A program made the position numbers and the translations under genes. From the NCBI RefSeq assembly GCF_027286305.1, contig NZ_CP114599.1:2666001-2730000 (forward strand): a stretch of DNA of 64,000 nt, read 5' to 3'. Below the pieces are notes generated by a model. The model worked only from the letters and a program-made list of their open reading frames with translations, searched no databases and was not told the DNA's origin. Shown here piece by piece: positions 35,516-45,035 of this stretch; positions within the stretch are counted from its first letter, which is position 1, and every line of letters starts with the position of its first letter. The DNA is from Phenylobacterium sp. NIBR 498073 (GTDB lineage Bacteria; Pseudomonadota; Alphaproteobacteria; Caulobacterales; Caulobacteraceae).

Positions 35516-37831
35516 ATGAATAAGCTGCTTGTGAGCACCGCCGCATGGGTGCTGGCTGCCGGAATCGCGTCGAGCGCCGGCGCGGCGACCTACGAAGCCC
35601 AGATCGTCCGCACCAAGTACGGCATCCCCCATGTGACGGCCAAGACCTTCGGCGGGCTCGGCTATGGCCAAGCCTACGCCTTCGCCCAGGACAACCTCTG
35701 CCTGCTGGCCGACAAGGTCGCCACCGTGAACGGCGAGCGGACCAAGCACTTCGGCGCGGACGCGACCAACGTCGTCGCCTTCACCGACATCAAGAACCTC
35801 GAGAGCGACTTCTTCTTCCGCTCGAACATCGACGTTCCGGCCCTGCGCGCCAAGCTCGACAAGGGACCGGCTGACTATCGCGACCTGGTCTACGGCTATG
35901 TCGCCGGCTTCAACCGCTACCTGGCCGACACGCCGACGGACAAGCGCCCGGCCGATTGCCGCGACGGCGCCTGGGTGCGGCCGATCACCGTCGACGACAT
36001 GGTGCGCCTGAACGAGGAGCGCATGATCCAGGCCAGCGGCGGGGCTTGGCTGCGCCAGACCAACGCGGCCGCGCCGCCCGCCGCGGCCGCCCCGGCCAAG
36101 GCCGCCGCCAATGTCGGCCTGCCGAACATGGCCGAGCAGATCGGCCTCGGCTCCAACGGCTGGGCGTTCGGCCGCGACGTGACCACCAACAAGTCCGGCC
36201 TGCTGCTCGGCAACCCGCACTTCCCGTGGGAGACCACCAACCGCTTCTACGAGGTCCACCTGACGATCCCGGGCAAGTTCGACGCCATGGGCGTGACCAT
36301 CGCCGGCGCCCCGGGCCTGTCGATCGGCTTCAACAAGGACGTGGCCTGGACCCACACCGTCTCCACCGACCGCCACTTCACCCTGTTCGAGCTGGCGCTC
36401 GATCCGACCGACCCGACCGCCTACCTCGTCGACGGCAAGCGCCACGCGATGGACCGCAATGCGGTGACGGTCGACACCCCGGCCGGGCCCCAGACCCGCA
36501 CCTACTTCACCACGCTCTACGGCCCGGTGGTGGTCATGCCGCAGGCGGGCCTCGCCTGGACGAGCAAGACCGCCTACGCGCTGCGCGACGCCAACAAGGG
36601 CAACAGCGCCTCGGCCGGCACCTGGCTGGACATCGCCCGCTCCCGTTCGGTGGGTGAAATCCGCGACACCATCACCAAGTCGCTGGGCATCCCCTGGGTC
36701 AACACCATCGCCGCCGACCGCCATGGCGATGCGCTCTACGCCGACATCACCGCCACGCCCGACGTCTCGGCCGACAAGCTGAAGACCTGCGCGCCCAGCC
36801 CCGCCGCCGCCAAGCTGGCCGCCGCCTCGCGCGTCTACGTGCTGGACGGCTCGCGCGCCGCCTGCGACTGGGGCGCGCCCGGACTGATGGCGGGGGCGAC
36901 CATGCCCTCGATGATCCGCCAGGACTACGTCGCCAACAGCAACGACAGCTACTGGCTGACCAACGCTAAGGCCCCGATGGCGGCGGTCTCGCCGATCGTC
37001 GGCCTCACCGACATCCCGCAGAACCTGCGCACCCGCTCTGGCATCGTCGAGATCGACGCCCGGCTGGCCGGAACCGACGGCCTCACCGGCAAGGGCTTCG
37101 ACCAGGCGGCGGTGAAGACCATGCTGTTCTGGAACAAGAACCACGCCGCCGAACTCTTCCTCGACGACACGCTCAAGGCCTGCGGGACTGGCGGCGCGGT
37201 CGCCCTCGCCGACGGCAAGAGCGTCGACCTCTCCCAAGCCTGCGCGATCCTCGCCAAATGGGACCGCCGGATGGACAACGACAGCGTCGGCGCCTTGCTG
37301 TGGATGGAGTACTGGCGCCAGGCCCAGAAGATCGCCGACCTCTATGTCACGCCGTTCGACGCGGCCGATCCGGTGCACACCCCACGCGGCCTGAAGACTG
37401 ATCCGGACACCGTCGCCGAGCTGCGCCAGGCGCTGGCCGGCGCCGTGGAGCTCATGGCCAAGCAGAACATCGCCCTGGACGCCCCCTACGGCGCCCATCA
37501 CTTCGCGATCCGCGGCGAACACAAGATCCCCGTCCACGGCGGCGAAGGCTCTGACGGGGTGCTGAACGCCCAGCAGGCGCACTTCAACGCCAAGGCCGGC
37601 GGCTACGTGCCCTATCACGGCTCCAGCTACATCCAGGTCGTGACCTTCGACGACAAGGGCCCGGTGGCCGACGCGGTGCTGTCCTATTCGCAGTCCACCG
37701 ACCAGGCCTCGCCGCACTTCGCCGACCAGACCTGGCTGTATTCGAAGAAGGGCTGGCACCGTCTGCCCTTCCATCCCGCCGACATCGCCGCCGACGAACC
37801 CAGCGCCCCGCTGGTGCTCAAGGGCAAATAG
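35516..37831 (+). CDS. Penicillin acylase family Ntn-hydrolase (aculeacin/AHL-acylase type)
   Basis: A 771-residue periplasmic or secreted amidase made as a precursor. The signal peptide is residues 1-23 (ending SAGAA). The alpha chain starts at YEAQIVRTKYGIPHVTAK, with GYGQAYAFAQDNLCLLADKV. A Pro/Ala-rich linker (about 185-205) precedes the self-cleavage site LGSNGWAFG, so the beta chain would begin at Ser213, the N-terminal nucleophile. The following GLLLGNPHFPWETTNRFYEV is typical of aculeacin and acyl-homoserine-lactone acylases rather than penicillin G acylase. Linear acyl amides such as quorum signals or lipopeptides are plausible substrates. The ATG at 35516 is preferred because it gives a clean signal peptide. 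It stands alone between glnA and parE. Confidence 0.88.
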   Translation: MNKLLVSTAAWVLAAGIASSAGAATYEAQIVRTKYGIPHVTAKTFGGLGYGQAYAFAQDNLCLLADKVATVNGERTKHFGADATNVVAFTDIKNLESDFFFRSNIDVPALRAKLDKGPADYRDLVYGYVAGFNRYLADTPTDKRPADCRDGAWVRPITVDDMVRLNEERMIQASGGAWLRQTNAAAPPAAAAPAKAAANVGLPNMAEQIGLGSNGWAFGRDVTTNKSGLLLGNPHFPWETTNRFYEVHLTIPGKFDAMGVTIAGAPGLSIGFNKDVAWTHTVSTDRHFTLFELALDPTDPTAYLVDGKRHAMDRNAVTVDTPAGPQTRTYFTTLYGPVVVMPQAGLAWTSKTAYALRDANKGNSASAGTWLDIARSRSVGEIRDTITKSLGIPWVNTIAADRHGDALYADITATPDVSADKLKTCAPSPAAAKLAAASRVYVLDGSRAACDWGAPGLMAGATMPSMIRQDYVANSNDSYWLTNAKAPMAAVSPIVGLTDIPQNLRTRSGIVEIDARLAGTDGLTGKGFDQAAVKTMLFWNKNHAAELFLDDTLKACGTGGAVALADGKSVDLSQACAILAKWDRRMDNDSVGALLWMEYWRQAQKIADLYVTPFDAADPVHTPRGLKTDPDTVAELRQALAGAVELMAKQNIALDAPYGAHHFAIRGEHKIPVHGGEGSDGVLNAQQAHFNAKAGGYVPYHGSSYIQVVTFDDKGPVADAVLSYSQSTDQASPHFADQTWLYSKKGWHRLPFHPADIAADEPSAPLVLKGK

Positions 37832-37968
37832 CTCCGGCGACGGGCCAGGCCGCCGCGCCTGGCCCGCTTCGGAAAGCCTGCGCTCGCCGCCGGCCGCGGG
37901 GTCGCATTGATTTAGATGTCTGCGCGATTCATATGGGGCGGTCTCGAATCGTTCCATTTTCAGGTCGC

Positions 37969-40026
37969 ATGTCCCAGGCCTCTACTCCCCAAGCTTCCCT
38001 CTTCGACGACGCGCTCAATCCCGCGCCGGCCGCGCCGCTGGCGCAGAGCCATGAGCCGCGCCCCGATCCGGCGGTGCTGACCGAGAAGCCGGCCAGCGGC
38101 TACTCGGCCAAGGACATCGAGGTCCTCGAGGGGCTGGAGCCGGTGCGCAAGCGCCCCGGCATGTACATTGGCGGCACCGACGAGCGGGCGCTGCACCACC
38201 TGTTCGCCGAAGTGCTCGACAACGCCATGGACGAGGCCGTCGCCGGCCACGCCAAGGTCATCGAGGTCAAGCTGGACGCCGACGGCGTGCTGAGCGTCAA
38301 GGACGATGGGCGCGGCATCCCCGTCGACCCGCACCCCAAGCATCCAGGCAAGTCGGCGCTGGAAGTCATCATGACCGTCCTGCACTCGGGCGGTAAATTC
38401 TCGGGCAAGGCCTACGAGACCTCCGGCGGTCTGCACGGGGTCGGCGTCTCGGTCGTCAACGCGCTGTCCGAGCGCGTTGACGTCACCGCCTGGAAGGACG
38501 GCTTCGAGTGGCGCCAGTCGTTCAGCCGCGGCAAGCCGCTGGCCTCGATCGAAAAGCTCGGCGCGACCCGCAAGAAGGGCACGGCCATCGCCTTCCTGCC
38601 CGACGAGCAGATCTTCGGCGAGGGCTGCGCCTTCAAGCCTGCGCGTCTCTATCGGATGGCCCGGTCCAAGGCCTACCTGTTCGGCGGCGTCGAGATCCGC
38701 TGGAGCTGCGATCCCTCGCGCATCCACGACCAGACCCCGGCCGAGGCGGTGTTCCGCTTCCCCAACGGCCTGGCCGACTTCCTGGCCGAGCGGGTCAAGG
38801 ACATCGAGACCGTCACCCCCGAGCCCTTCGCGGGCCGCTACGAACGCCCGGGCGAAACCGGCAAGGTCGAGTGGGCCGTCACCTGGACGCCGGCCGGCTT
38901 CGGCGAGGCCGACAGCTTCATGCAGTCCTACTGCAACACCGTGCCGACCCCCGAAGGCGGCACGCACGAGGCTGGTTTCCGCGCCGCCCTGACCCGCGGC
39001 CTGAAGCAGTACGCCGAACTGACCGGCGAAAAGCGCGGCGGCCTGATCACCGCCGAAGACGTCGTCGCCCAAGCCGGCTCCCTGGTCAGCGTGTTCATCG
39101 CCAACCCCGAATTCCAGGGCCAGACCAAGGAAAAGCTCTCTTCGTCGGACGCCCAGCGCCTGGTCGAGAACGCCCTGCGCGACCCGTTCGACCACTGGCT
39201 GACAGCCCAGCCGAAGTCCGCCAGCCTGCTGCTGCAGTTCGTCATCGACCGGGCCGAGGAGCGCCTAAAGCGCCGCCGCGACCGCGACGTCCAGCGCGCC
39301 TCGGCGACCCGCAAGCTGCGCCTGCCGGGCAAGCTGGCCGACTGTTCGGGCCAGGCCACCGACGGCACCGAGATCTTCCTGGTCGAAGGCGACTCCGCCG
39401 GCGGCTCGGCCAAGCAGGCCCGCAACCGCAAGACCCAGGCGATCCTGCCCCTGCGCGGCAAGATCCTGAACGTCGCGTCGGCCTCGGTCGACAAGTTGGT
39501 CGCCAACAAGGAACTTTCCGACCTGCTGCTCGCCCTCGGCGTCCAGCCGGGAAAGAAGTTCAAGGAAGAGGACCTGCGCTACGAGCGCGTGGTGATCATG
39601 ACGGACGCCGACGTCGACGGCGCCCACATCGCATCGCTGCTGATCACCTTCTTCTATCGGACCATGCCGGAGCTGATCCGCGCCGGCCGGCTCTACCTCG
39701 CCCTGCCCCCGCTCTACCGCATGAGCCACGGGGGCAAGACCATCTACGCCCGCGACGACGCGCACCGCGAGGAACTGCTGGCCACTGAATACAAGGGCAA
39801 GAAGCCTGAGATCGGCCGCTTCAAGGGCCTCGGCGAGATGATGCCCGGCCAGCTGAAGGAAACCACCATGGATCCGGCCACCCGGACCATGGCGCGCGTC
39901 ACCCTGCCCCGCGCCGAGGAGACCGTCGAGGATCTGGTCGAGGCGCTGATGGGCCGCAAGCCCGAGTTGCGCTTCCGCTTCATCCAGGAAAACGCCGAGT
40001 TCGCCGCAGACGACCTCGACGTGTAG
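37969..40026 (+). CDS. parE: DNA topoisomerase IV subunit B
   Basis: A 685-residue type IIA topoisomerase ATPase subunit that decatenates daughter chromosomes with ParC. The GHKL ATPase domain has VLDNAMDEAVAGHAK, VKDDGRGIPVD and YETSGGLHGVGVSVVNALSE. The transducer and TOPRIM domains have EIFLVEGDSAGGSAKQARNR, MTDADVDGAHIASLLITFFY and GRFKGLGEMMPGQLKETTMD. A 55-residue N-terminal tail (SLFDDALNPAPAA) precedes the domain. The N-terminal region plus the RKRPGMYIGGTDERALHHL form points to ParE, not GyrB, as does the moderate length. The start is either 37969 or an ATG 12 codons upstream at 37933; neither has a strong ribosome site. Confidence 0.93.
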   Translation: MSQASTPQASLFDDALNPAPAAPLAQSHEPRPDPAVLTEKPASGYSAKDIEVLEGLEPVRKRPGMYIGGTDERALHHLFAEVLDNAMDEAVAGHAKVIEVKLDADGVLSVKDDGRGIPVDPHPKHPGKSALEVIMTVLHSGGKFSGKAYETSGGLHGVGVSVVNALSERVDVTAWKDGFEWRQSFSRGKPLASIEKLGATRKKGTAIAFLPDEQIFGEGCAFKPARLYRMARSKAYLFGGVEIRWSCDPSRIHDQTPAEAVFRFPNGLADFLAERVKDIETVTPEPFAGRYERPGETGKVEWAVTWTPAGFGEADSFMQSYCNTVPTPEGGTHEAGFRAALTRGLKQYAELTGEKRGGLITAEDVVAQAGSLVSVFIANPEFQGQTKEKLSSSDAQRLVENALRDPFDHWLTAQPKSASLLLQFVIDRAEERLKRRRDRDVQRASATRKLRLPGKLADCSGQATDGTEIFLVEGDSAGGSAKQARNRKTQAILPLRGKILNVASASVDKLVANKELSDLLLALGVQPGKKFKEEDLRYERVVIMTDADVDGAHIASLLITFFYRTMPELIRAGRLYLALPPLYRMSHGGKTIYARDDAHREELLATEYKGKKPEIGRFKGLGEMMPGQLKETTMDPATRTMARVTLPRAEETVEDLVEALMGRKPELRFRFIQENAEFAADDLDV

Positions 40027-40096
40027 GCAGGCCTCGACGCTACCCAAACAAGACGAATCCAGCCCTAGGATGTTCCGCACACCCTAGGGGGCTTCC

Positions 40097-41224
40097 TTGC
40101 CTGTCACGAACCCGCACGCCCATCGCCCGCATCTGCCGGGCGTCGAAGCCCTGCGAGGCTACGCCGCGTTCGCGATCGTGATCTTCCACGTGATCCACCT
40201 GACCCAGGCGGCGGTGCCGCAGAGCCTGGAGTTCATGAAGTGGTTCTTCGGCTACGGCGTCCCGCTGTTCTTCGTCGTCAGCGCCTTCAGCCTGGCCTAC
40301 GGCTATGCGGGAAAGCTCTCGACCGGTCCGCAGATCAACGAGTTCTATCTGCGCCGCCTGTTCCGCATCGCGCCGCTCTACTACCTGGCCATCCTGACCC
40401 AGCTGGGGATCATCGCCTATCTCGGCGGCGAGCAGCCTTCCTGGCGCAGCCTGCTGCTCTGCATCGGCTTCCTGTTCAACCTCAGCCCGACCATGGTGGA
40501 CGGCATCGCCCCGGCCTCCTGGTCGGTCGGCGTCGAAATGCTGTTCTACGCCATCTTTCCGCTGGTGCTTGCGCTGGCCTCGACCCTGCCGCGCGCCATC
40601 CTGCTCACCGCGGCGTTCAGCGCGCTGGCCGTCGCCTATGGGATCGCCGTCAACAAGCTCAAGCTGAATCCGTCCTTCATCACCCACGGCCTGACGTTCA
40701 ACCTGCCCTATTTCGGCTTCGGGCTCGTCGCCTATCAACTGCTGCTCAAGACCCCCGCCCGCTGGGGCGCGCCGGCGAGCTTCGCCGGTCTTGGGCTGAT
40801 CGTCGCGGCCTGGGCGAGCGCCCCGATCTTCGCAAACCCCGGCGCCGGCGCCGTGACCAATATCCTCTACATGCTGGCCTGGGGCGCCCCGTTCGGCGTG
40901 CTGAGCCTGGGGATGGCGCTGGCCCCGCCAGCCGTCCTGTCCAACCGCGTCACCCAGTTCCTCGGCAAAATCAGCTTCGGGGTCTATCTGGGCCACCCGC
41001 ACGTCATCTTCCTGCTAGACCGGATCGGGGTCTACGCCCGCATCCGTGAGCTGCCGGGCGGTTCAGGGGTGACTTTCCCGCTGGCGGTCCTGGCCACCTG
41101 CGCCGTCGTCATTCCGATCGCCTGGGCGCTGTTCAGGTACGTGGAGGCGCCCGGCATCGCCCTCGGCCGCCGCCTCGTCGGGCGGCTTGCGTCCCTCCGG
41201 ACGAGCCAGACGATCGCCGCCTGA
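40097..41224 (+). CDS. Acyltransferase 3 family membrane protein
   Basis: A 375-residue integral membrane acyltransferase. The family signature is at the N-terminus: LPGVEALRGYAAFAIVIFHV (residues 13-32, catalytic-type His in FHV), then YGVPLFFVVSAFSLAYGYAG, LRRLFRIAPLYYLAILTQLG and ASWSVGVEMLFYAIFPLVLA. About ten hydrophobic segments follow. Such enzymes O-acetylate or acylate cell-surface glycans or lipids. The only good start is TTG at 40097, 6 bases after GGGG; there is no ATG before the conserved core. It stands alone 70 bp downstream of parE. Confidence 0.88.
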   Translation: MPVTNPHAHRPHLPGVEALRGYAAFAIVIFHVIHLTQAAVPQSLEFMKWFFGYGVPLFFVVSAFSLAYGYAGKLSTGPQINEFYLRRLFRIAPLYYLAILTQLGIIAYLGGEQPSWRSLLLCIGFLFNLSPTMVDGIAPASWSVGVEMLFYAIFPLVLALASTLPRAILLTAAFSALAVAYGIAVNKLKLNPSFITHGLTFNLPYFGFGLVAYQLLLKTPARWGAPASFAGLGLIVAAWASAPIFANPGAGAVTNILYMLAWGAPFGVLSLGMALAPPAVLSNRVTQFLGKISFGVYLGHPHVIFLLDRIGVYARIRELPGGSGVTFPLAVLATCAVVIPIAWALFRYVEAPGIALGRRLVGRLASLRTSQTIAA

Positions 41225-41338
41225 CCTCGCCGACAGGCCGCCCGCCAAGCAGATTCAGAGATTGCGCCCGGGCGCGCCTTCGGCCACTACATCGACGAAC
41301 CTCGCGCCCGCCCTTGAACTGCAAGGGGCAGAACGCGT

Positions 41339-41366
41339 TTGACTTGACGCTATGTCTCCGTATCTT
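41339..41366 (+). promoter_or_regulatory. Sigma-70-type promoter of the DEAD-box helicase gene
   Basis: TTGACT (41339-41344) and TATCTT (41361-41366) are spaced by 16 bp, about 85 bp before the helicase ATG. The resulting leader of about 75 nt contains a small GCTCG/CGAGC hairpin, as often seen in cold-regulated helicase mRNAs. Confidence 0.45.
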
Positions 41367-41450
41367 CCGCGTCGCGCGACGATCGCCGTCTGCGCCGCCG
41401 CGGTTCGCTAGCTCGTCTTCGGGCGAGCCCTCCGCCCCCATTGCTGATGA

Positions 41451-42986
41451 ATGACCGAATTTTCCGAACTGGGCCTGTCGCCCGCGACGCTCCAGGCTGT
41501 TGCCGACACAGGCTATACGACCGCCACCCCGATCCAGGCCCAGGCTATTCCTGTGGCCCTTCAGGGTCGCGACGTCCTCGGCATCGCCCAGACCGGCACC
41601 GGCAAGACCGCCGCCTTCACCCTACCGATGATCGATCGACTGGCCGCCGGCCGGTCCAAGGCGCGGATGCCGCGTTCGCTGGTCATCGCCCCGACGCGTG
41701 AGCTGGCCGACCAGGTCGCCGCCTCGTTCGAGAAGTACGCCAAGGGTCAGAAGCGCACGCTTTCGTGGGCCCTCCTCATCGGCGGCGTCTCGTTCGGCGA
41801 TCAGGAGCTGAAGCTTGATCGCGGCGTCGACGTGCTGATCGCCACGCCCGGCCGCCTGCTCGACCACTTCGAACGCGGCAAGCTGCTGCTGACCGGCGTT
41901 CAGATCATGGTCGTCGACGAAGCCGACCGCATGCTCGACATGGGCTTCATCCCGGACATCGAGCGCATCTTCAAGCTGACCCCGGCCAAGAAGCAGACGC
42001 TGTTCTTCTCGGCGACCATGCCGCCGGAAATCACCCGGCTGACCAAGCAGTTCCTGAACGATCCGCAGCGGATCGAGGTGGCCCGCCCGGCGACGACGGC
42101 CGAGACGATCACCCAGCACATGATCAAGCTGCCGACCTCCGATCCGAAGGCCAAGCGCACCGCGCTGCGCATGCTGATCGAGCGGGCCAAGGTCGATACC
42201 GGCATCGTCTTCTGCAACCGCAAGTCCGAAGTCGACATCGTCGCCAAGTCTCTGAAGAAACACGGCTTCGACGCCGGCGCCATTCACGGGGACCTGGACC
42301 AGGCGACGCGCATGCGCACCCTGGAATCCTTCCGCAAGGGCGAGCTGAAGCTGCTCTGCGCGTCCGACGTCGCCGCCCGCGGCCTCGACATCCCGGCCGT
42401 CGGCCACGTCTTCAACTACGACGTCCCGCACCACGCCGACGACTATGTCCATCGCATCGGTCGGACCGGCCGCGCCGGCCGCACCGGCGAAGCGTACATG
42501 ATCGTCACCCCCGCCGACGCGAAGAACATCGACAAGGTGCTGAAGCTGATCGGCAAGACCCCGCAAGAGGTCGTGCTCGAAGGCGTCGACTTCGCCTCGA
42601 TCAAGGACGAGCGCCGCGCCAGCAGCCGCGACCGCGGCGGCCCGCGCGAGCGCGGCGGCCGTGGCGAGCGCGGATCCCGCGACCGCGCCCGTCCGATCGC
42701 GCCGCACGGTGAGGTCGCGGCCATGGAGCCGCTCGTCGCTGCGCCAGCCGCGGACGAGACCGAGAGCGAAGCCCCCAAGCGCCGCAGCCGCGCCCGCGCC
42801 GAGGCGCCGGCCAAGGCCGAGCCGAAGGCCGCCCCCAAGGCCGCTCCGCCCGCGCCGGTCGCGGCCGAGCCGGCCCGTCGCGACCGTTCCCGCCGCGAAC
42901 CGCGCGAGGACGCCGTCGTCGGCTTCGGGAACGATATCCCCGCCTTCCTGCTGCGCGCCCCGCCCCGCGCGACGACGACGGAATAG
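41451..42986 (+). CDS. DEAD-box ATP-dependent RNA helicase (RhlE/RhlB-like)
   Basis: A 511-residue RNA helicase for mRNA decay or ribosome assembly. It begins FSELGLSPATLQAVADTGYT with the Q-motif TATPIQAQAIPVAL. Motif I is IAQTGTGKTAAF, Ia APTRELADQV, Ib TPGRLLDH, II VVDEADRML (DEAD), III FFSATMPP, V ASDVAARGLDIP and VI YVHRIGRTGRAGRTGEAYM. The C-terminal 120 residues are Arg/Gly-rich, then Pro/Ala/Lys-rich and disordered (RDRGGPRERGGRGERGSRDR), an RNA-binding or RNase E-docking tail. Caulobacter RhlB and RhlE are close in overall plan; sequence alone does not separate them here. The ATG at 41451 is the family start. A stand-alone promoter candidate is upstream. Confidence 0.94.
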   Translation: MTEFSELGLSPATLQAVADTGYTTATPIQAQAIPVALQGRDVLGIAQTGTGKTAAFTLPMIDRLAAGRSKARMPRSLVIAPTRELADQVAASFEKYAKGQKRTLSWALLIGGVSFGDQELKLDRGVDVLIATPGRLLDHFERGKLLLTGVQIMVVDEADRMLDMGFIPDIERIFKLTPAKKQTLFFSATMPPEITRLTKQFLNDPQRIEVARPATTAETITQHMIKLPTSDPKAKRTALRMLIERAKVDTGIVFCNRKSEVDIVAKSLKKHGFDAGAIHGDLDQATRMRTLESFRKGELKLLCASDVAARGLDIPAVGHVFNYDVPHHADDYVHRIGRTGRAGRTGEAYMIVTPADAKNIDKVLKLIGKTPQEVVLEGVDFASIKDERRASSRDRGGPRERGGRGERGSRDRARPIAPHGEVAAMEPLVAAPAADETESEAPKRRSRARAEAPAKAEPKAAPKAAPPAPVAAEPARRDRSRREPREDAVVGFGNDIPAFLLRAPPRATTTE

Positions 42987-43101
42987 CTGAAAAACCTGCA
43001 TTTTAACGGGTCGTTCGGCTCTCTCCGGTAGGCTTAACCTCGGGACATGGAAGCTGCCGCGAAAAACTCGCGGCCTCTTCGAGGATTTCGGGGAAGACAG
43101 T

Positions 43102-44157
43102 ATGTCGGGCGACATCGAAACCAAGCTGCGGGGCCCGGGCGCATACGCCTTGGCCAGGCAGACCATGGACGCCATGGAGGCGCACAAGGTCTGGCCGACC
43201 GCGGTGAACTTCGAGCTCTGGACCCACTTCATCGCCGCGCCCGACAGCGCCCTGGGCCGGGAAATCGCCCGGATGCTCTCCACCGGCGAGGCGTTCACCG
43301 ACACCGTCGCCGACGAACTGGCGGCCACCTACCTCCCGAAGGCCCGCCTCAACGACCAGATCCGCGACGCCGGCGACGCCCTCACCAAGGAACTCGACGC
43401 CGTCAGCCGCGCCATCGAGACCGCCCAGAAATCCAGCGAGGCCTATGGCGAGACCCTGGCCGGCGCCTCCCGCTCCCTGACCACCGCCGGCAACGCGGCC
43501 GACCTCCAGGCGACTGTCGAGACGCTGGTGGCCGCCACCAAGCGCGTACAGCGCGAGAACAAGTCCCTCGAGCGCCGCCTCAGCGAATCCACCGACCAGG
43601 TCTCCAAGCTGCGCGAGCATCTGGAGCAGGTGCGCCGTGAAGCGACCACTGACGGCCTGACCAATCTCGCCAATCGCAAGGCCTTCGACGAGGAACTCGA
43701 GCGCGCCTGCGCTGACGCTGGGGACCAGGCCCAGAGCCTGACCCTGGCGGTCATCGACATCGACCACTTCAAGTCGTTCAACGACACCTGGGGCCACCAG
43801 ACCGGCGACCAGGTCATCCGCTACGTCGCCAGCGTTATCGGCCGCGTCGGCGCCCCGCCCCGCTTCGCCGCCCGCTACGGCGGCGAGGAGTTCGCGCTGA
43901 TCTTCCCGCGCGAGCGGGCCGATCTGGCCACTGTCGTCCTCGAGGAAATTCGCGAAGAGGTCTCCTCGCGGATGCTGAAGCGGCGCTCGACCAACGACGA
44001 CCTCGGCGCGATCACCATATCCATCGGCCTGGCCGAACTGCGGCCCGGCGAGAGCGCCCACGGGCTCATGGAACGCGCCGACAGCGCCCTCTATGTCTCC
44101 AAGCGTTCCGGCCGCAACCGCGTGACCAGCGCCGAGGCCGTGGCCGCCGCGGCCTGA
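43102..44157 (+). CDS. GGDEF domain diguanylate cyclase
   Basis: A 351-residue cytoplasmic protein that would make cyclic di-GMP. The N-terminal 90 residues (GAYALARQTMDAMEAHKVWP, TAVNFELWTHFIAAPDSALG) are a helical module shared by some alphaproteobacterial diguanylate cyclases. A coiled coil follows (RVQRENKSLERRLSESTDQV). The GGDEF domain runs from about 180 (TTDGLTNLANRKAFDEELER) with the active site ARYGGEEFALIF near residue 260. The product-inhibition RxxD motif is absent: the four residues at that position read APPR. So the enzyme may escape product feedback. The ATG at 43102 is the only good start. It stands alone between the helicase and a hydratase. Confidence 0.92.
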   Translation: MSGDIETKLRGPGAYALARQTMDAMEAHKVWPTAVNFELWTHFIAAPDSALGREIARMLSTGEAFTDTVADELAATYLPKARLNDQIRDAGDALTKELDAVSRAIETAQKSSEAYGETLAGASRSLTTAGNAADLQATVETLVAATKRVQRENKSLERRLSESTDQVSKLREHLEQVRREATTDGLTNLANRKAFDEELERACADAGDQAQSLTLAVIDIDHFKSFNDTWGHQTGDQVIRYVASVIGRVGAPPRFAARYGGEEFALIFPRERADLATVVLEEIREEVSSRMLKRRSTNDDLGAITISIGLAELRPGESAHGLMERADSALYVSKRSGRNRVTSAEAVAAAA

Positions 44158-44237
44158 ACCGCGGCGGGTGTTTTTCCCCTAGGCTGACGCCGCGACATTC
44201 CTCTTTAAGTTCTACGAGGACCTTGAGGGAGGACGCC

Positions 44238-45035
44238 ATGGCCTATTCGAAGATCAAGACTTCGGTCGCGGACGGGATCGGCGTCATCACGCTTGCGGAT
44301 CCCAGCACGCTGAACGCGGCCGGCCTCGACCTCATGGACGAGCTGCAGCAGGCGTTCGCGGCCATGAAGGCGGACCCCACTGTCCGCTGCGTGGTGCTGA
44401 CCGGCGAGGGCCGCGGCTTCTGCTCGGGCGCCAACCTCTCGGGACGCGGCCCCGCGGCCGAGACGCCCGATCCTGAGGGTCCCGACGCCGGCGCCTCGCT
44501 GGAGGCTGTCTACAACCCCTTCGTCACCTCGCTGCGCGAGTATCCGGTTCCCATTGTGACCGCCGTCAACGGCGTGGCCGCCGGCGTCGGCTGTTCGCTG
44601 GCGCTGATGGGCGACATCATCGTCGCCGCCGAAAGCGCCTACTTCCTGCAGGCCTTCCGTCGCATCGGCCTGGTGCCGGACGGCGGCTCGACCTACCTGC
44701 TGCCGCGGCTGATCGGCAAGGCGCGGGCGATGGAGATGGCTCTGCTCGGCGACAAGGTCCCGGCCAAGACCGCGCTCGATTGGGGCCTGGTCAACCGCTG
44801 CGTCGCCGACGACCAGCTGATGGCCACGGCCATGGAGCTCGCCAAGGCGCTGGCCACCGGCCCCAAGGCGCTGGGCGCGATCCGCAAGCTGGTCTGGGAA
44901 AGCCTCGACGAGGAATGGGCCGCCCAGCTCCATGCCGAACGCGTGGCCCAAAAGACGGCCGGCCGCACCGAGGACAGCCGCGAGGGCATCCTCGCCTTCC
45001 TCCAGAAGCGCCCGGCCGAATTTAAGGGACGCTAG
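44238..45035 (+). CDS. Enoyl-CoA hydratase/isomerase family protein (PaaG-like)
   Basis: A 265-residue crotonase-fold enzyme of acyl-CoA metabolism. The oxyanion-hole segments are RGFCSGANLSG and VAAGVGCSLALMGDIIVAAE. FLQAFRRIGLVPDGGSTYLL, with its Asp, resembles the ring-isomerase PaaG rather than the classical hydratase, whose catalytic Glu pair is not clearly kept. The substrate could be an aromatic or branched acyl-CoA; this is uncertain. The ATG at 44238 follows GAGGGAGG; a TTG five codons upstream is unlikely. Its stop overlaps the end of the convergent LtrA gene by 4 bp. Confidence 0.88.
   Translation: MAYSKIKTSVADGIGVITLADPSTLNAAGLDLMDELQQAFAAMKADPTVRCVVLTGEGRGFCSGANLSGRGPAAETPDPEGPDAGASLEAVYNPFVTSLREYPVPIVTAVNGVAAGVGCSLALMGDIIVAAESAYFLQAFRRIGLVPDGGSTYLLPRLIGKARAMEMALLGDKVPAKTALDWGLVNRCVADDQLMATAMELAKALATGPKALGAIRKLVWESLDEEWAAQLHAERVAQKTAGRTEDSREGILAFLQKRPAEFKGR

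Noticed and set aside
35498..37957. About 819-codon frame opposite the acylase gene
   Set aside because: Antisense shadow caused by GC-rich third positions; no family motifs, low-complexity Gly/Val/Ala/Arg composition.
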